A stretch of DNA of 64,000 nt from an uncultured Castellaniella sp. GTDB lineage: Bacteria; Pseudomonadota; Gammaproteobacteria; Burkholderiales; Burkholderiaceae_B. The notes beneath the pieces were generated by a model, which made no database searches, was not told the origin of the DNA, and saw nothing but the letters and a program-made list of their open reading frames with translations. Below, piece by piece: positions 25,168 through 33,942 of this stretch. The position numbers and the translations under genes are program-made. The stretch spans positions 220,016 to 284,015 of the forward strand of contig NZ_CALKHS010000001.1 in NCBI RefSeq assembly GCF_937988725.1. The letters run 5' to 3'. Positions within the stretch are counted from its first letter, which is position 1; every line of letters begins with the position of its first letter.

Positions 25168-27174
25168 CTACCGCCCGGCGTGCAGCCAGGGGATGAACTC
25201 TTTGGCGAACAGCAGGCTACCGTGGGAACTCAGGTGATTGGAGTCTCGATATAGAAGCATTTTTTCACCATCGAATTTGCATGTTGCTTCGTCGCACATA
25301 AACTGTAGTGGATCAAAGACGCGCAACTTTGGATGTGAAATCCTAAGCTGTTGTATTACCTCGCGTAGCTGCTGTTGCCGCAGCATGACATCTGTTTTTT
25401 TCAAAGTGCAAGATCGTTGAAAATAAGTGAATGTGCCGCGCGGGATGCATGTTCTTGGGAAGAATGGCAGTTCTGGCACGTCGATGACCAGAACGACTGA
25501 TTTTCCGTTTTGCTCAAGGGTGTCGATTGTCTGGCGCAATCCGTCGACAAAAAGCTCTTTCCTTGTTTTGTCATGGAATGTGTCGCTCCGGATCTGTGTG
25601 TACGCTGGCCCCACCTTTTTTGCGATATGGTCAGCTGCATATGAGGTGTCCAAGAAGTAATTTCCGTAGAAGGACAATACGACGGTTCGTATATCCGGCA
25701 GGCCGTTCAAAAATGCAAGGGCGCGCTCGGATCGTTGGCGGCAGTTCTTTGTGGTGCCGATGACATCGATGCCGGTGACAGGCGGGCAACTATTGGCCTC
25801 TATTAGTAGCCATGATCGTGACGAATCAATCGCGGATATCCCGCTGTACAGATGCTCGGCATGACTATCTCCAAAGATGGCGTATGACGCGAGCTCTGGG
25901 CGTGAGCGTATGCAGACGCTCATTGCAGGCTGATGGGTAGTCAGTTCTCGAGGGCATGGCTCGCCAATGGGTTTTGTCCGGGCGATCAGGTCGTTGGTCT
26001 TGCCTTGAGCATTCTGTGCCACGGATCTGGAACTAATGCCATCGAGAGCGTAGATGGCATATCCTAGGGCTCCGGTGAAAAGCACCGTAAGTGCCAAGAG
26101 TGTCGTCCTTTGTGTGGTGGCGCGCGCATGGCGGAAGCAAGGCTCGACATATCGGAAAGTTGCCCAGGCAAGCAACACGCTCGCGGCTATGGCGGCAAAG
26201 CGCGCGGGTTCGCTGGGCGAACCTCCACTCAGGATGAAGAGGAACGAGAGTAGCGGCCAGTGCCATAAGTACAAAGGGTAGCTAATCAGGCCGATCCACA
26301 CGGCAACTCGATGAGAAAACACCCGTCTGTTCAGCCATGACTCCGTACCGGAGAAAATGATAAGCGCCGCGCCAGTTGCCGGGAGCAGCCCCCACCAACC
26401 TGGGAATGCCGATGCCGTGGGTATCCAGAAAGCGGCGACCAGTATCAGCGCGAGGCCCGTGCCTGTCAGAATGTTGGCGGCGTAAGCGTGCTTTTTGCGG
26501 TTGCTTGATGGTGTGGCGATCCAGTGCCTGTGGATGCGGTTGTGAGCGAGGAGGCCGCCAAACATCAGCTCCCAAAAGCGGGTAACTGGCGAGTAAAACG
26601 TTTGTATGGGGGCTATGTTAATTAACCAGATGTTGTAGAAAAATGAGGCGGCACCCAGCACACAGATAAGAACGGCCATCTTTTGCCGTGCTTTCTGTGC
26701 GATTATGATCAATATCGGCCATAATAAGTAGAATTGCTCTTCAACACCGAGAGACCAGAAGTGCAAAAGAGGTTTCGCGGCGCCGGCATTGTCAAAGTAG
26801 CCCGCCTCTGTCATGAAAATAAGGTTGGCCACGAATCCCGCGCCACCGGCAGCGTGCTTTCCCAACTGAGCATATTCGTCGGGGAACAAGACCAGCCAAC
26901 CAAAAGCGAGGGTGCTTAGCAGTACCAGTGCAAGTGCGGGAAATATGCGGTTGATCCTGCGCTTGTAGAAGTCGAGGAAGCTGAAGCGCCCCTTGTGGAC
27001 CGCTTGTAGAATGAGCGTCGATATCAGGTAGCCTGAGATGACGAAGAAGACGTCGACGCCTATGTAGCCGCTAGGGATGATGCCGGGGAATGCATGGTAA
27101 GCCAGCACGCAAATGACTGCGATTGCCCTCAGGCCATCGATGTCTGGACGGTACTTAAGGTTATGTTGCGACAT
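25168..27174 (-). CDS. OafA/YrhL-type acyltransferase with SGNH domain
   Basis: 668 aa. The N-terminal half (about residues 1-360) is an acyltransferase-3 membrane domain starting YRPDIDGLRAIAVICVLAYHAFPG, with GVDVFFVISGYLIST and LLHFWSLGVEEQFYLLWP. The C-terminal half (about 440-668) is an SGNH hydrolase-like domain: YAIFGDSHAEH (block I) and LYRDSNHLSSHG (Asp-His block). These fusions O-acetylate surface polysaccharides. ATG 27174 starts MSQHNLKYRPDIDG, aligning with the paralogue at 48971; upstream in-frame starts have no family match. GC content is lower than average, like the glycan genes it faces, and it is divergent from them across a 1.1-kb gap. Confidence 0.9.
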   Translation of the reverse strand: MSQHNLKYRPDIDGLRAIAVICVLAYHAFPGIIPSGYIGVDVFFVISGYLISTLILQAVHKGRFSFLDFYKRRINRIFPALALVLLSTLAFGWLVLFPDEYAQLGKHAAGGAGFVANLIFMTEAGYFDNAGAAKPLLHFWSLGVEEQFYLLWPILIIIAQKARQKMAVLICVLGAASFFYNIWLINIAPIQTFYSPVTRFWELMFGGLLAHNRIHRHWIATPSSNRKKHAYAANILTGTGLALILVAAFWIPTASAFPGWWGLLPATGAALIIFSGTESWLNRRVFSHRVAVWIGLISYPLYLWHWPLLSFLFILSGGSPSEPARFAAIAASVLLAWATFRYVEPCFRHARATTQRTTLLALTVLFTGALGYAIYALDGISSRSVAQNAQGKTNDLIARTKPIGEPCPRELTTHQPAMSVCIRSRPELASYAIFGDSHAEHLYSGISAIDSSRSWLLIEANSCPPVTGIDVIGTTKNCRQRSERALAFLNGLPDIRTVVLSFYGNYFLDTSYAADHIAKKVGPAYTQIRSDTFHDKTRKELFVDGLRQTIDTLEQNGKSVVLVIDVPELPFFPRTCIPRGTFTYFQRSCTLKKTDVMLRQQQLREVIQQLRISHPKLRVFDPLQFMCDEATCKFDGEKMLLYRDSNHLSSHGSLLFAKEFIPWLHAGR

Positions 27175-28277
27175 GAGAGGGTGAGTTCCTAGAAGGGGCC
27201 CACCCTTAGAAGATCCACTTGACGGTGAGGTTTTGCATTGTAAGTTACTTGATGAAATATTTGAACAGATGTCCAGCCGGATGTGGGCTTTTTTCACCCG
27301 GAGGTACCGTGTGTGAACAGGGGGTGGCGCAGGAAGGGGCAGGCCATCTGCCGACCGCACAATCTGCAGGCCAAGCAGGAGGGATTTCTGGATGCCGTGT
27401 GTCCGGGGGCATCCTGTTCCGCGGTATGAACTCCTCAGCGAGCCAATGTGCTCGCTCTGCGGCTCATGGCAAAGGGATGGATAGTTTTATCCCGCTGATC
27501 TTCTGTGTGTGGAAAGCGGTTGCCTTGCCTTTGGTTATGGGAAAAGGCCCTTAGAATGGGGCGATAGGCGGGGCTTGCGGCTCGTGAAAGACGCCGATCC
27601 GACGCAGCGTCGTGCCAATAGTCCGACCTTTGGCTGTCGTTGTTGCCGCCATTCGGCCTGCCGGCTGGCATCGCACTGGATAATGCGGCGGGGTCACGAA
27701 TGTGGCGGGAAGGTCATGCGCCGGGAACCCCAGTTCGAAGCAGGTGACGCGGTCTCTCTACCTTCTAATTGATGAGACAGAACGGCATGTGGATGTGCCG
27801 GTGTTGCCAATAAATTTGGGTTGAATGGACAATGTATCCTCAGAAATTTATCGTATCATTCTTCTCGTTCGGATAAATATTATTGCCATTTTCGAATTTC
27901 GCATCTATCTGGGTGATGTATCATTCCGTCCTTGTCCTGGGCTTGCTGGCTATGCTATAGCCTTGATGCAATTGGACGGTGGCATTTCAAGCGCGATGCG
28001 TCAATTTGGAAAGATATACAAAGGTTTCTCCATGCCGGTATCTGGCTGGGATCAGCCTAATGTCCCTTGGACATGGTTGTGGGTGTTTGATTCCTTCAAT
28101 GTGTTGGTGTGGTGGATTCTAAACTGAGAATTTTCCGTGATCGTATTTTTTTGCGCTAGGGTCTATTTTATTGCCATGTAATTATGCTATCGAACGGCGT
28201 TATTTTGCTGTGAAGGCGTGGTCGCTTTGGGTGATGGTTGCGCTTTCAGAAGTTCGATGGCGAATGGAGAAAAGTAA
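27175..28277. other. 1.1-kb intergenic region before the glycan operon
   Basis: No convincing gene. It changes from mixed composition (to about 27.77 kb) to AT-rich DNA. A 100-codon open frame at 27825-28127 has no ribosome site, signal or family match and is not called. Features seen: an ops-like GGAGGTACCGTG at 27300-27311; a short stem GCCTTT/AAAGGC at 27527-27548; and GGAGA before the first gene at 28266. It probably holds the operon promoter and a long untranslated leader suited to RfaH control. Confidence 0.55.
27300..27311 (+). promoter_or_regulatory. ops-like sequence, possible RfaH recruitment site
   Basis: GGAGGTACCGTG matches the E. coli ops element GGCGGTAGCGTG at 10 of 12 bases, on the strand and side expected for the glycan operon. 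It is far (about 970 nt) from the first gene, and the two differing bases fall in the small ops hairpin, so function is uncertain. Confidence 0.3.
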
Positions 28278-29075
28278 ATGAGATTGCGCAATTGGATTTT
28301 GGCTATATTGGTGGGAGGGGTCGTTGGTGCTGCGGCCGGTTTTGCTCAAATGTCAATTTTTCAGAAACAGACATATGTTGCAAAATCGGAGATATCGGAA
28401 CTCATTATGTTCGATGATTTCTGGGATATTGCTCCAACGGCGCTTCGGCGTGCTGAACTGCTGAGGCCTGCGCTATCCTGGCGGTGTCAACAGTGTGATG
28501 AGAGAAAAATCACTGAAAAAGATATCGCTTTAACAATAATAAATTCCTGGAATAGATATCTCGACGATATTATTTTCGAATTCACCATAGATGAGGCGTT
28601 TCTAACGTCCAATCCTGGTGGAAAGATAAAAAGATATGCCGAGCTGAAATCCGGCTTTCACGATGGATTGGATCAAAGAAGAATCAGCCTTCATGTGGCG
28701 GCAGATTCGGCGGAAGGTGCCACAAACGCAATGCGTGCGTGGCAGACGCAGATAATGTTGAAGAGCCGGGAAAAGATGAGGACGTCCCTATCTGCATGGT
28801 TTGATAGGAAGGCTGAAGAACTGTTATCGGTCAGGGATGTGGACATCCCGCCGATCGCTGCCGGATTTGAAATGGATACTCCGGAAGTGGTGCGGGAGTT
28901 CAGGCAGTCTGCAAAGACCATGGAGAATTTTAATGGATGGACAGCCAAAATAAGCTCGGATATTACGGTGAATCCTGTGGTTCAGCACACAAATTATAGG
29001 GTACTGGTATGGGCCATCATCGGAGCGCTCTTGTCCCTTATGATAAGCATTGTATATAAGAGAGCAAGTAAATAG
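28278..29075 (+). CDS. Wzz-like chain-length determinant (polysaccharide co-polymerase), divergent
   Basis: 265 aa. One membrane segment at the N-terminus (about residues 5-25, LAILVGGVVGAAAGFA) and one at the C-terminus (about 240-260, VLVWAIIGALLSLMISIVY) enclose a mostly hydrophilic, helix-rich periplasmic domain. This two-helix topology is that of Wzz proteins, which set O-antigen chain length with Wzy. No strong Wzz motif (such as a proline-rich second helix) is seen, so the call rests on topology and position before wzx and wzy. ATG 28278 has GGAGA upstream. The DNA is AT-rich compared with the window. Confidence 0.6.
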   Translation: MRLRNWILAILVGGVVGAAAGFAQMSIFQKQTYVAKSEISELIMFDDFWDIAPTALRRAELLRPALSWRCQQCDERKITEKDIALTIINSWNRYLDDIIFEFTIDEAFLTSNPGGKIKRYAELKSGFHDGLDQRRISLHVAADSAEGATNAMRAWQTQIMLKSREKMRTSLSAWFDRKAEELLSVRDVDIPPIAAGFEMDTPEVVREFRQSAKTMENFNGWTAKISSDITVNPVVQHTNYRVLVWAIIGALLSLMISIVYKRASK

Positions 29076-30409
29076 TGGGCATCCGCAGGCGTATAGCATA
29101 TCTGCTGCTTGGGCCGGCGATCACTCTGATAGCAGGAGTGATCGCCGGTCCTTTGCTGTCCAGGCTGTTTTTGCCTGCAGATTTTGGGCATTATTCGATG
29201 CTTATGGCTGTGGTGGGGATCGTGTCAGTCGCTGTAACCCTGCGATTGGATAACTTAATTCCCACCAGCATGGACTATAGCGCCAGCTTTTGGCTGGTGG
29301 CCATTTGTACGAGCGCGGGCGCCGTGTTGTGCCTTCCCATATCGGTTCTTCTAGGGCTTCCCTGGCTGCAAGCTGTTTTTGTTTCTTATGCTGTATTGGC
29401 CACAGTCATATTCAATAGTTTTTATTATATAAAAATAAGTGAAGATAGAGTTTTGAGGGCTGCGTTGGCGCGTTCCATTCAGTCCTCTGGTGCCATAGGC
29501 GGCCAAGTAATGCTCGGGATGATGAGTTTCGGGCTTGGTGGGTTGCTGGTGGGGGAGCTAATAGGGCGGACTTTGGCGGTATCGTTTATATCGCAAAAAG
29601 TTGAATCCCGCTCCAAAGGCCAGTTGACGGCTTGCTGGCATGAGCAATGGGACAAGGCTCGGTGGCTGTTACCGTCGGCCGTATTGGGGGCGTTTTCTTT
29701 GCAGCTTCTGCCATTGGGCATGGTGCCTGCCGTAGGGGCGACTTCCGCCGGCATCTTTATGTTGGCTTACCGAATGGTTGTGATTCCCAACTCACTGCTG
29801 GCGAAGGTCACAAGCGATAGCATGCTTGTTGAGCTTACTAGGGCGAGGAAGCAAGAGGTGTCTTGTGAGCGGTTGGTGGAGCAGTGTTGTGGCCGGCTGT
29901 TCATTGCCGCCGTTGGAATCTACGGAGTCCTCGCGGTGCATGGAGACTGGCTGTTTCGTCTGATCCTCGGCGAGAAATGGCACAGTGCAGGCGAGCTTGC
30001 CGTATGGCTATCTGTCCTCGTCGCCGGTTGGTCTATTGCATCGCCCATGGCTGCTGTGTTCATAGCCTTTAATAAGACCAGATGGTCTTTAATGTTGAGC
30101 TTGCTTGATATCGCGAATCGGCTAACCGCACTTGTCATCGGGTGGGTAACCTCGGACATATTATTTGCCAGTAAGGCGCTTGCCATCGGAGGGGTGATCG
30201 TTTACGGGCTCTCGGTCATCAGCGCCCTTTCCTTGTCAGGAGCGAGCATGCTTTCCATCTGGACTTCGTTCTGCCGTCCTGTCGCTGCTTTATTGGCGCT
30301 TTTGGCTATGTCGGCTTTCTTGTTAGGAGTAGGATTTTTCTGGACGGCATTGTTATGTGGTGGCCTTGTTTCTGTGCTGGCGCTTTGGTTGATTACATAT
30401 GGCAAATAG
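29075..30409 (+). CDS. Wzx-type lipid-linked oligosaccharide flippase, flippase 1
   Basis: 444 aa, about 12 hydrophobic segments. The N-terminus, ITLIAGVIAGPLLSRLFLPADFGHYSMLMAVVGIVSVAVTLRLDNLIP, is typical of the polysaccharide-export MATE/MVF-related flippases (lipopolysaccharide O-side chain translocase family). It would move undecaprenyl-PP-linked repeat units to the periplasm. GTG 29075 overlaps the upstream TAG stop by one base. AT-rich, in the variable half of the cluster with wzy and the glycosyltransferases. A second flippase is encoded at 41022. Confidence 0.85.
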   Translation: MGIRRRIAYLLLGPAITLIAGVIAGPLLSRLFLPADFGHYSMLMAVVGIVSVAVTLRLDNLIPTSMDYSASFWLVAICTSAGAVLCLPISVLLGLPWLQAVFVSYAVLATVIFNSFYYIKISEDRVLRAALARSIQSSGAIGGQVMLGMMSFGLGGLLVGELIGRTLAVSFISQKVESRSKGQLTACWHEQWDKARWLLPSAVLGAFSLQLLPLGMVPAVGATSAGIFMLAYRMVVIPNSLLAKVTSDSMLVELTRARKQEVSCERLVEQCCGRLFIAAVGIYGVLAVHGDWLFRLILGEKWHSAGELAVWLSVLVAGWSIASPMAAVFIAFNKTRWSLMLSLLDIANRLTALVIGWVTSDILFASKALAIGGVIVYGLSVISALSLSGASMLSIWTSFCRPVAALLALLAMSAFLLGVGFFWTALLCGGLVSVLALWLITYGK

Positions 30410-31385
30410 GATCTCAGTAATAGGGACGGACTTGTGGACGCAGAGACTTGCCCAGCTACTGCGAAAATATAGCGATTTCAAGCTTGGTCCCGTCTCAGGG
30501 GTCGGCGTCAAGGACTGTTGGCGTTTGTTGGGGTTGCCAGTCGCTTCCAGCGTGATCAGGGTCGGATTCAGGCCGGGACAATTGCGCCCGAGGGGGTTGC
30601 TGATAGATGTGTTTTCTATCGTATATATGGTCCTTTTTGGGAGATTGATATTTTATTGGATCGGTTCGGACGTTCAACGCACGTTAGACGTATTCAACAC
30701 CGGTAGAGGAATAAGGGCGGCGTGGGGAAGAAAAGTAGGAAGATTCCTGATGGGAAGATCCGGACACCTGGTTGCGGCGCCTTGGCTGGTAAATGAGCTT
30801 GAAACGATTGGCGTGAAGGCTATTTGCGTCCCCTTCCCCTCGCCAACAGCGAAGTTCTCAGATCTCATCTATGAGAGAACAGATCCTATACGAAAACTTG
30901 ATGTATTAACATACATACCCGACCATAATTTCAAAAACTATTGTGGTGCAGAAGTGGTCGAGGCGGCTCGTCATATGCCGAAGATAAGATTTGCCGTTAT
31001 GGGCGGACGCGGAGCTTGGTGTGAGAATCCTCCGGATAACATAGAATTTCTAGGCTGGACTGATGCTGGGGAGCAATACCTTAGGGCCGCTGTCGTCGTG
31101 CGTGCCGTGCATCATGACGCGCTTGGGGGGACTGTTCGTGAGGCTTTAATGTGCGGGTGTCACGTGATTTATTCGTTCCCCCATCCATGTACTATAAGGA
31201 TTGATTTGGGAGAGAGTTCTGAAGATACGGTAAGGAATCTGATAAAAGAGCTGTCTGACCTGGATGAGCGCTGTAGATCCGGAAGGTTGATGCTTAATCA
31301 TCAGGCCAGGGAATGGGTGTTGGGTAATCTGAGCGAAGAAGTATTGATGAACAACCTCATCGAGTGTCTACGCAAGGGTCTGTGA
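30399..31385 (+). CDS. Probable glycosyltransferase (GT4-like, GT-B fold)
   Basis: 328 aa, soluble. Resembles the GT4 family in its second half: KLDVLTYIPDHNFKNYCGAEVVEAARHMPKIRFAVMGGRGAW, EFLGWTDAGEQYLRAAVVVRAVHHDALGGTVREALMCGCHVIYSF. This follows the usual pattern of a sugar-nucleotide site with E(x7)-like acidic residues (REALMCG). The N-terminal half is weakly conserved, with a hydrophobic patch near residues 70-85. ATG 30399 overlaps the flippase gene by 11 nt. Donor and linkage cannot be predicted. Confidence 0.7.
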   Translation: MANRISVIGTDLWTQRLAQLLRKYSDFKLGPVSGVGVKDCWRLLGLPVASSVIRVGFRPGQLRPRGLLIDVFSIVYMVLFGRLIFYWIGSDVQRTLDVFNTGRGIRAAWGRKVGRFLMGRSGHLVAAPWLVNELETIGVKAICVPFPSPTAKFSDLIYERTDPIRKLDVLTYIPDHNFKNYCGAEVVEAARHMPKIRFAVMGGRGAWCENPPDNIEFLGWTDAGEQYLRAAVVVRAVHHDALGGTVREALMCGCHVIYSFPHPCTIRIDLGESSEDTVRNLIKELSDLDERCRSGRLMLNHQAREWVLGNLSEEVLMNNLIECLRKGL

Positions 31386-31394
31386 CCTAAGAAC

Positions 31395-32816
31395 ATGCAA
31401 AAATTAACTTCCCTCATATTGCTCTGCCTTGGCGGCGTGACGTGGCTGCTGGCTGATAGAAGCTTATTCTATGATTTGATACTTCCTTCGTATCTTATAC
31501 TGATAATAATCTGCATGCCTTTTCTGTTTAGGCGCCTGCAATGGTTTGAGCCGATAGTGGCTTTTAATTGCATGATGCTTATTTTTGTCCTGGACGTGCT
31601 TTATTTTGCTTTGACAGGTTTCCCCCGAGCTGAACACCTGCTTCATGGCTACTTTCAAGTCAATGAGCTATCTTGGCCGCTGATGCTCTATGTTGCAGGT
31701 TGGCTGTTTTCGTTCAACATCGGCTATGCGCTATGGAGGAAATCTGATTTTTCAATTGATGCGGATAAGCCTCTGGTGCGTATTGAGGGCGATGCATATG
31801 GAAAGTTTCTGCGCCTGGCTGTTATAGCTTGCATATTGATATCTGTATCCAACTTTATATATAACATCTGGCTCTTCAGTCCTGGCGATCCGTTGTCGTA
31901 CTTTATAGATTTCGGTGTTGCGCGATATCGACAGCAGGTGAATGATGGTTGGTTTACTACCCTTGGATATAACTTTTTTATTGTTGGAATAATCTTATAT
32001 AGATTGACAATAAGAAAATGGGGATGGGGTAATTTCATTTCCTATATCTCGTTCATACTGTGCAGCTTGCTGGCCTTTGTTTCGAAAGGGCAGATTTTTT
32101 TTACATTCTCCGTAGTTATATTTCTTTATGTGCTAGAGTGTTTTGTTTCATCTCGTCGCCGCCAGGTCATCCTTTTTGGAGGAGTATTGGTGCCGGTGCT
32201 TGTCGCGGTTGTGCTGCTGTCTTACTTGCTGCGCGTCGTGAGTGTGGATTATTACCTTGCGATGGAGCAAGGTCTCGATATCAATGTCTGGTCTTTATTA
32301 TGGGACAAGCTCGATGTATTGTCCTATCTGATCTTCGGAAAGGGGAATGTTCCCAATCTGCCCGCAATGTTCGTGTATTGGGATAGCTACGGGTCTGTCG
32401 ATGATTACTTGAACGGTCAATCCATGTTCAGCTGGCTTTATGGTTTTCTGCCTGACCTGGGATTCACTTTCCTGGGATATCATATTCGCGATCTGTGGTA
32501 TCCGAATCATGTGGGCGGGATTCCTCCTGGTGTGATACTGGAGTTTTATGCAAATTTCGGTGTTCTCCTCAGTGTTGGCTCTGCCATGGTTTTCGGTGCG
32601 ATTGCCTCGTGGGTCTTTAACGCATTCATGGAGCGGCGCACCGTGGTGTTTTGTGTCCTCTATTCGGCGCTATTGGTCAGGTTCTGGTTCATCCTTCCAA
32701 AATTGGAGATGGCCGCCTTGAGCAGCGCATTGTGGCTTTCCCTCCCCACTGTGTGCGCATTGAAGCTAATTTCCGTTGCTAACGAGTTCTACCGCAAGAA
32801 GCTCGGTTCGGCTTGA
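31395..32816 (+). CDS. O-antigen/capsule repeat-unit polymerase (Wzy-like)
   Basis: 473 aa, about 10-12 hydrophobic segments with a large loop near residues 280-390 (MFVYWDSYGSVDDYLNGQSMFSWLYGFLPDLGF, NHVGGIPPGVILEFYANFGVLLS). The pattern, G-x-P-P-G followed by E-x-Y-x-N-F-G, occurs in oligosaccharide repeat-unit polymerases. It would link repeat units on undecaprenyl-PP in the periplasm. Low sequence conservation is normal for Wzy. AT-rich; lies between glycosyltransferase genes. Confidence 0.8.
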   Translation: MQKLTSLILLCLGGVTWLLADRSLFYDLILPSYLILIIICMPFLFRRLQWFEPIVAFNCMMLIFVLDVLYFALTGFPRAEHLLHGYFQVNELSWPLMLYVAGWLFSFNIGYALWRKSDFSIDADKPLVRIEGDAYGKFLRLAVIACILISVSNFIYNIWLFSPGDPLSYFIDFGVARYRQQVNDGWFTTLGYNFFIVGIILYRLTIRKWGWGNFISYISFILCSLLAFVSKGQIFFTFSVVIFLYVLECFVSSRRRQVILFGGVLVPVLVAVVLLSYLLRVVSVDYYLAMEQGLDINVWSLLWDKLDVLSYLIFGKGNVPNLPAMFVYWDSYGSVDDYLNGQSMFSWLYGFLPDLGFTFLGYHIRDLWYPNHVGGIPPGVILEFYANFGVLLSVGSAMVFGAIASWVFNAFMERRTVVFCVLYSALLVRFWFILPKLEMAALSSALWLSLPTVCALKLISVANEFYRKKLGSA

Positions 32817-32826
32817 CGGGATCTGT

Positions 32827-33942
32827 ATGATTCATATCGCCAATAATTTCGTTAGTAGCAAGGTTCACGCCGAACTGATTCGCCATCTTGCAGAGGAGTT
32901 TGGGCGGCAGGATGTCATAGTGCCTGTTCGACGGGCTTCAGATGTCGGTAAAAATGATGTCGATCATGGATCCGTAAATGTAGAGTATAAGTTGTTTTCC
33001 AATCGGGTCGTCAGATTCTTTCCGGCCATAAAGATATTTTTCATTCTCTGCAAGATCTTTTCTTTGTTCAAGAAGGCTTGTGCGGCTCAAGGTGAAAATA
33101 AGGAAATTTTTGTTGTGGCGCATAATTTCTGGTCCGATGGGATGGTGGCCTTCTTCCTTTCATTCTTTTTCAGATTTCGGTATTTGATGGTCATAAGAAA
33201 TACCGATATGAATATATTCATACCATCGCTTTTTTATTATCGATGGATGATGCGTATCGCCATCCGAAGGTCGCGTGGGCTGGTCTTCGTGAGTGAAGCT
33301 CATAGGCGCCGTTTTGTGGAAAGGTGGCCTGCATTGTTCAAGGCCGCCGGAGATGTATGGGTTATCCCGAATGGGGTTAATGAGTATTGGCATCGCGAGC
33401 TTTCTGAGTCGGAAGACCCGAGAGGTATGGTATGCGGTTTTGTGGGGAGGTTTGATAAAAATAAGAATATTGAAAGAATAGTTTTGTCCTGCAAGGCTGC
33501 GTATGAGGAGTTTGAGGATTTCAGGCTGTTGATGGCAGGAGGCTCTGAAAGAGAACTTTGCGATCTGTTGCGCGTACAGAAGTTGCCAAAATATGTGGTC
33601 GTAAGAGGCGTGATTGGAACCACTGCTGAGCTAAGGGATTTCTATAGGGAATGCCGAGTTTATGTAATGCCGTCCTTGACGGAAACATTCGGTCTGGCAT
33701 TCATCGAGGCCCTTTCCCAAGGGTGTGCATTGATTTGCAGCAGGTCTGAGGGCATAGATGGGCTATTTGATTATCCGTATGTTCGTTCAGTTGACCCAAG
33801 ATCGGTTGAGGCTATTCAGGGCGCTGTGATGGATCTGTTGGTGAGAAATCCTAACGGACTGGATCCTGTCTGGGTAAGTCGGGCGATTGAGCCATTTTCA
33901 TGGCATAGGATCGCCAGAAGGTATCAGGGCTGTTTCGCATGA
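32827..33942 (+). CDS. Glycosyltransferase family 4
   Basis: 371 aa from ATG 32827 (MIHIANNFVSSKVHAELIRHLAEEFG); an earlier in-frame ATG at 32776 lies inside the polymerase gene. GT4 core: VFVSEAHRRRFVERWP, VWVIPNGVNEYWH, CGFVGRFDKNKNIERIV, LLMAGGSERELC, and YVMPSLTETFGLAFIEALSQGCALICSRSEG with the E-x7-E pair (ETFGLAFIE). A transferase of a sugar onto a lipid-linked acceptor; specificity unknown. It overlaps the next gene by 4 nt (ATGA). Confidence 0.87.
   Translation: MIHIANNFVSSKVHAELIRHLAEEFGRQDVIVPVRRASDVGKNDVDHGSVNVEYKLFSNRVVRFFPAIKIFFILCKIFSLFKKACAAQGENKEIFVVAHNFWSDGMVAFFLSFFFRFRYLMVIRNTDMNIFIPSLFYYRWMMRIAIRRSRGLVFVSEAHRRRFVERWPALFKAAGDVWVIPNGVNEYWHRELSESEDPRGMVCGFVGRFDKNKNIERIVLSCKAAYEEFEDFRLLMAGGSERELCDLLRVQKLPKYVVVRGVIGTTAELRDFYRECRVYVMPSLTETFGLAFIEALSQGCALICSRSEGIDGLFDYPYVRSVDPRSVEAIQGAVMDLLVRNPNGLDPVWVSRAIEPFSWHRIARRYQGCFA

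Noticed and set aside
27825..28127. A 100-codon open frame in the leader of the glycan operon
   Set aside because: No ribosome site, no signal or domain, and AT-rich leader DNA easily gives open frames by chance.
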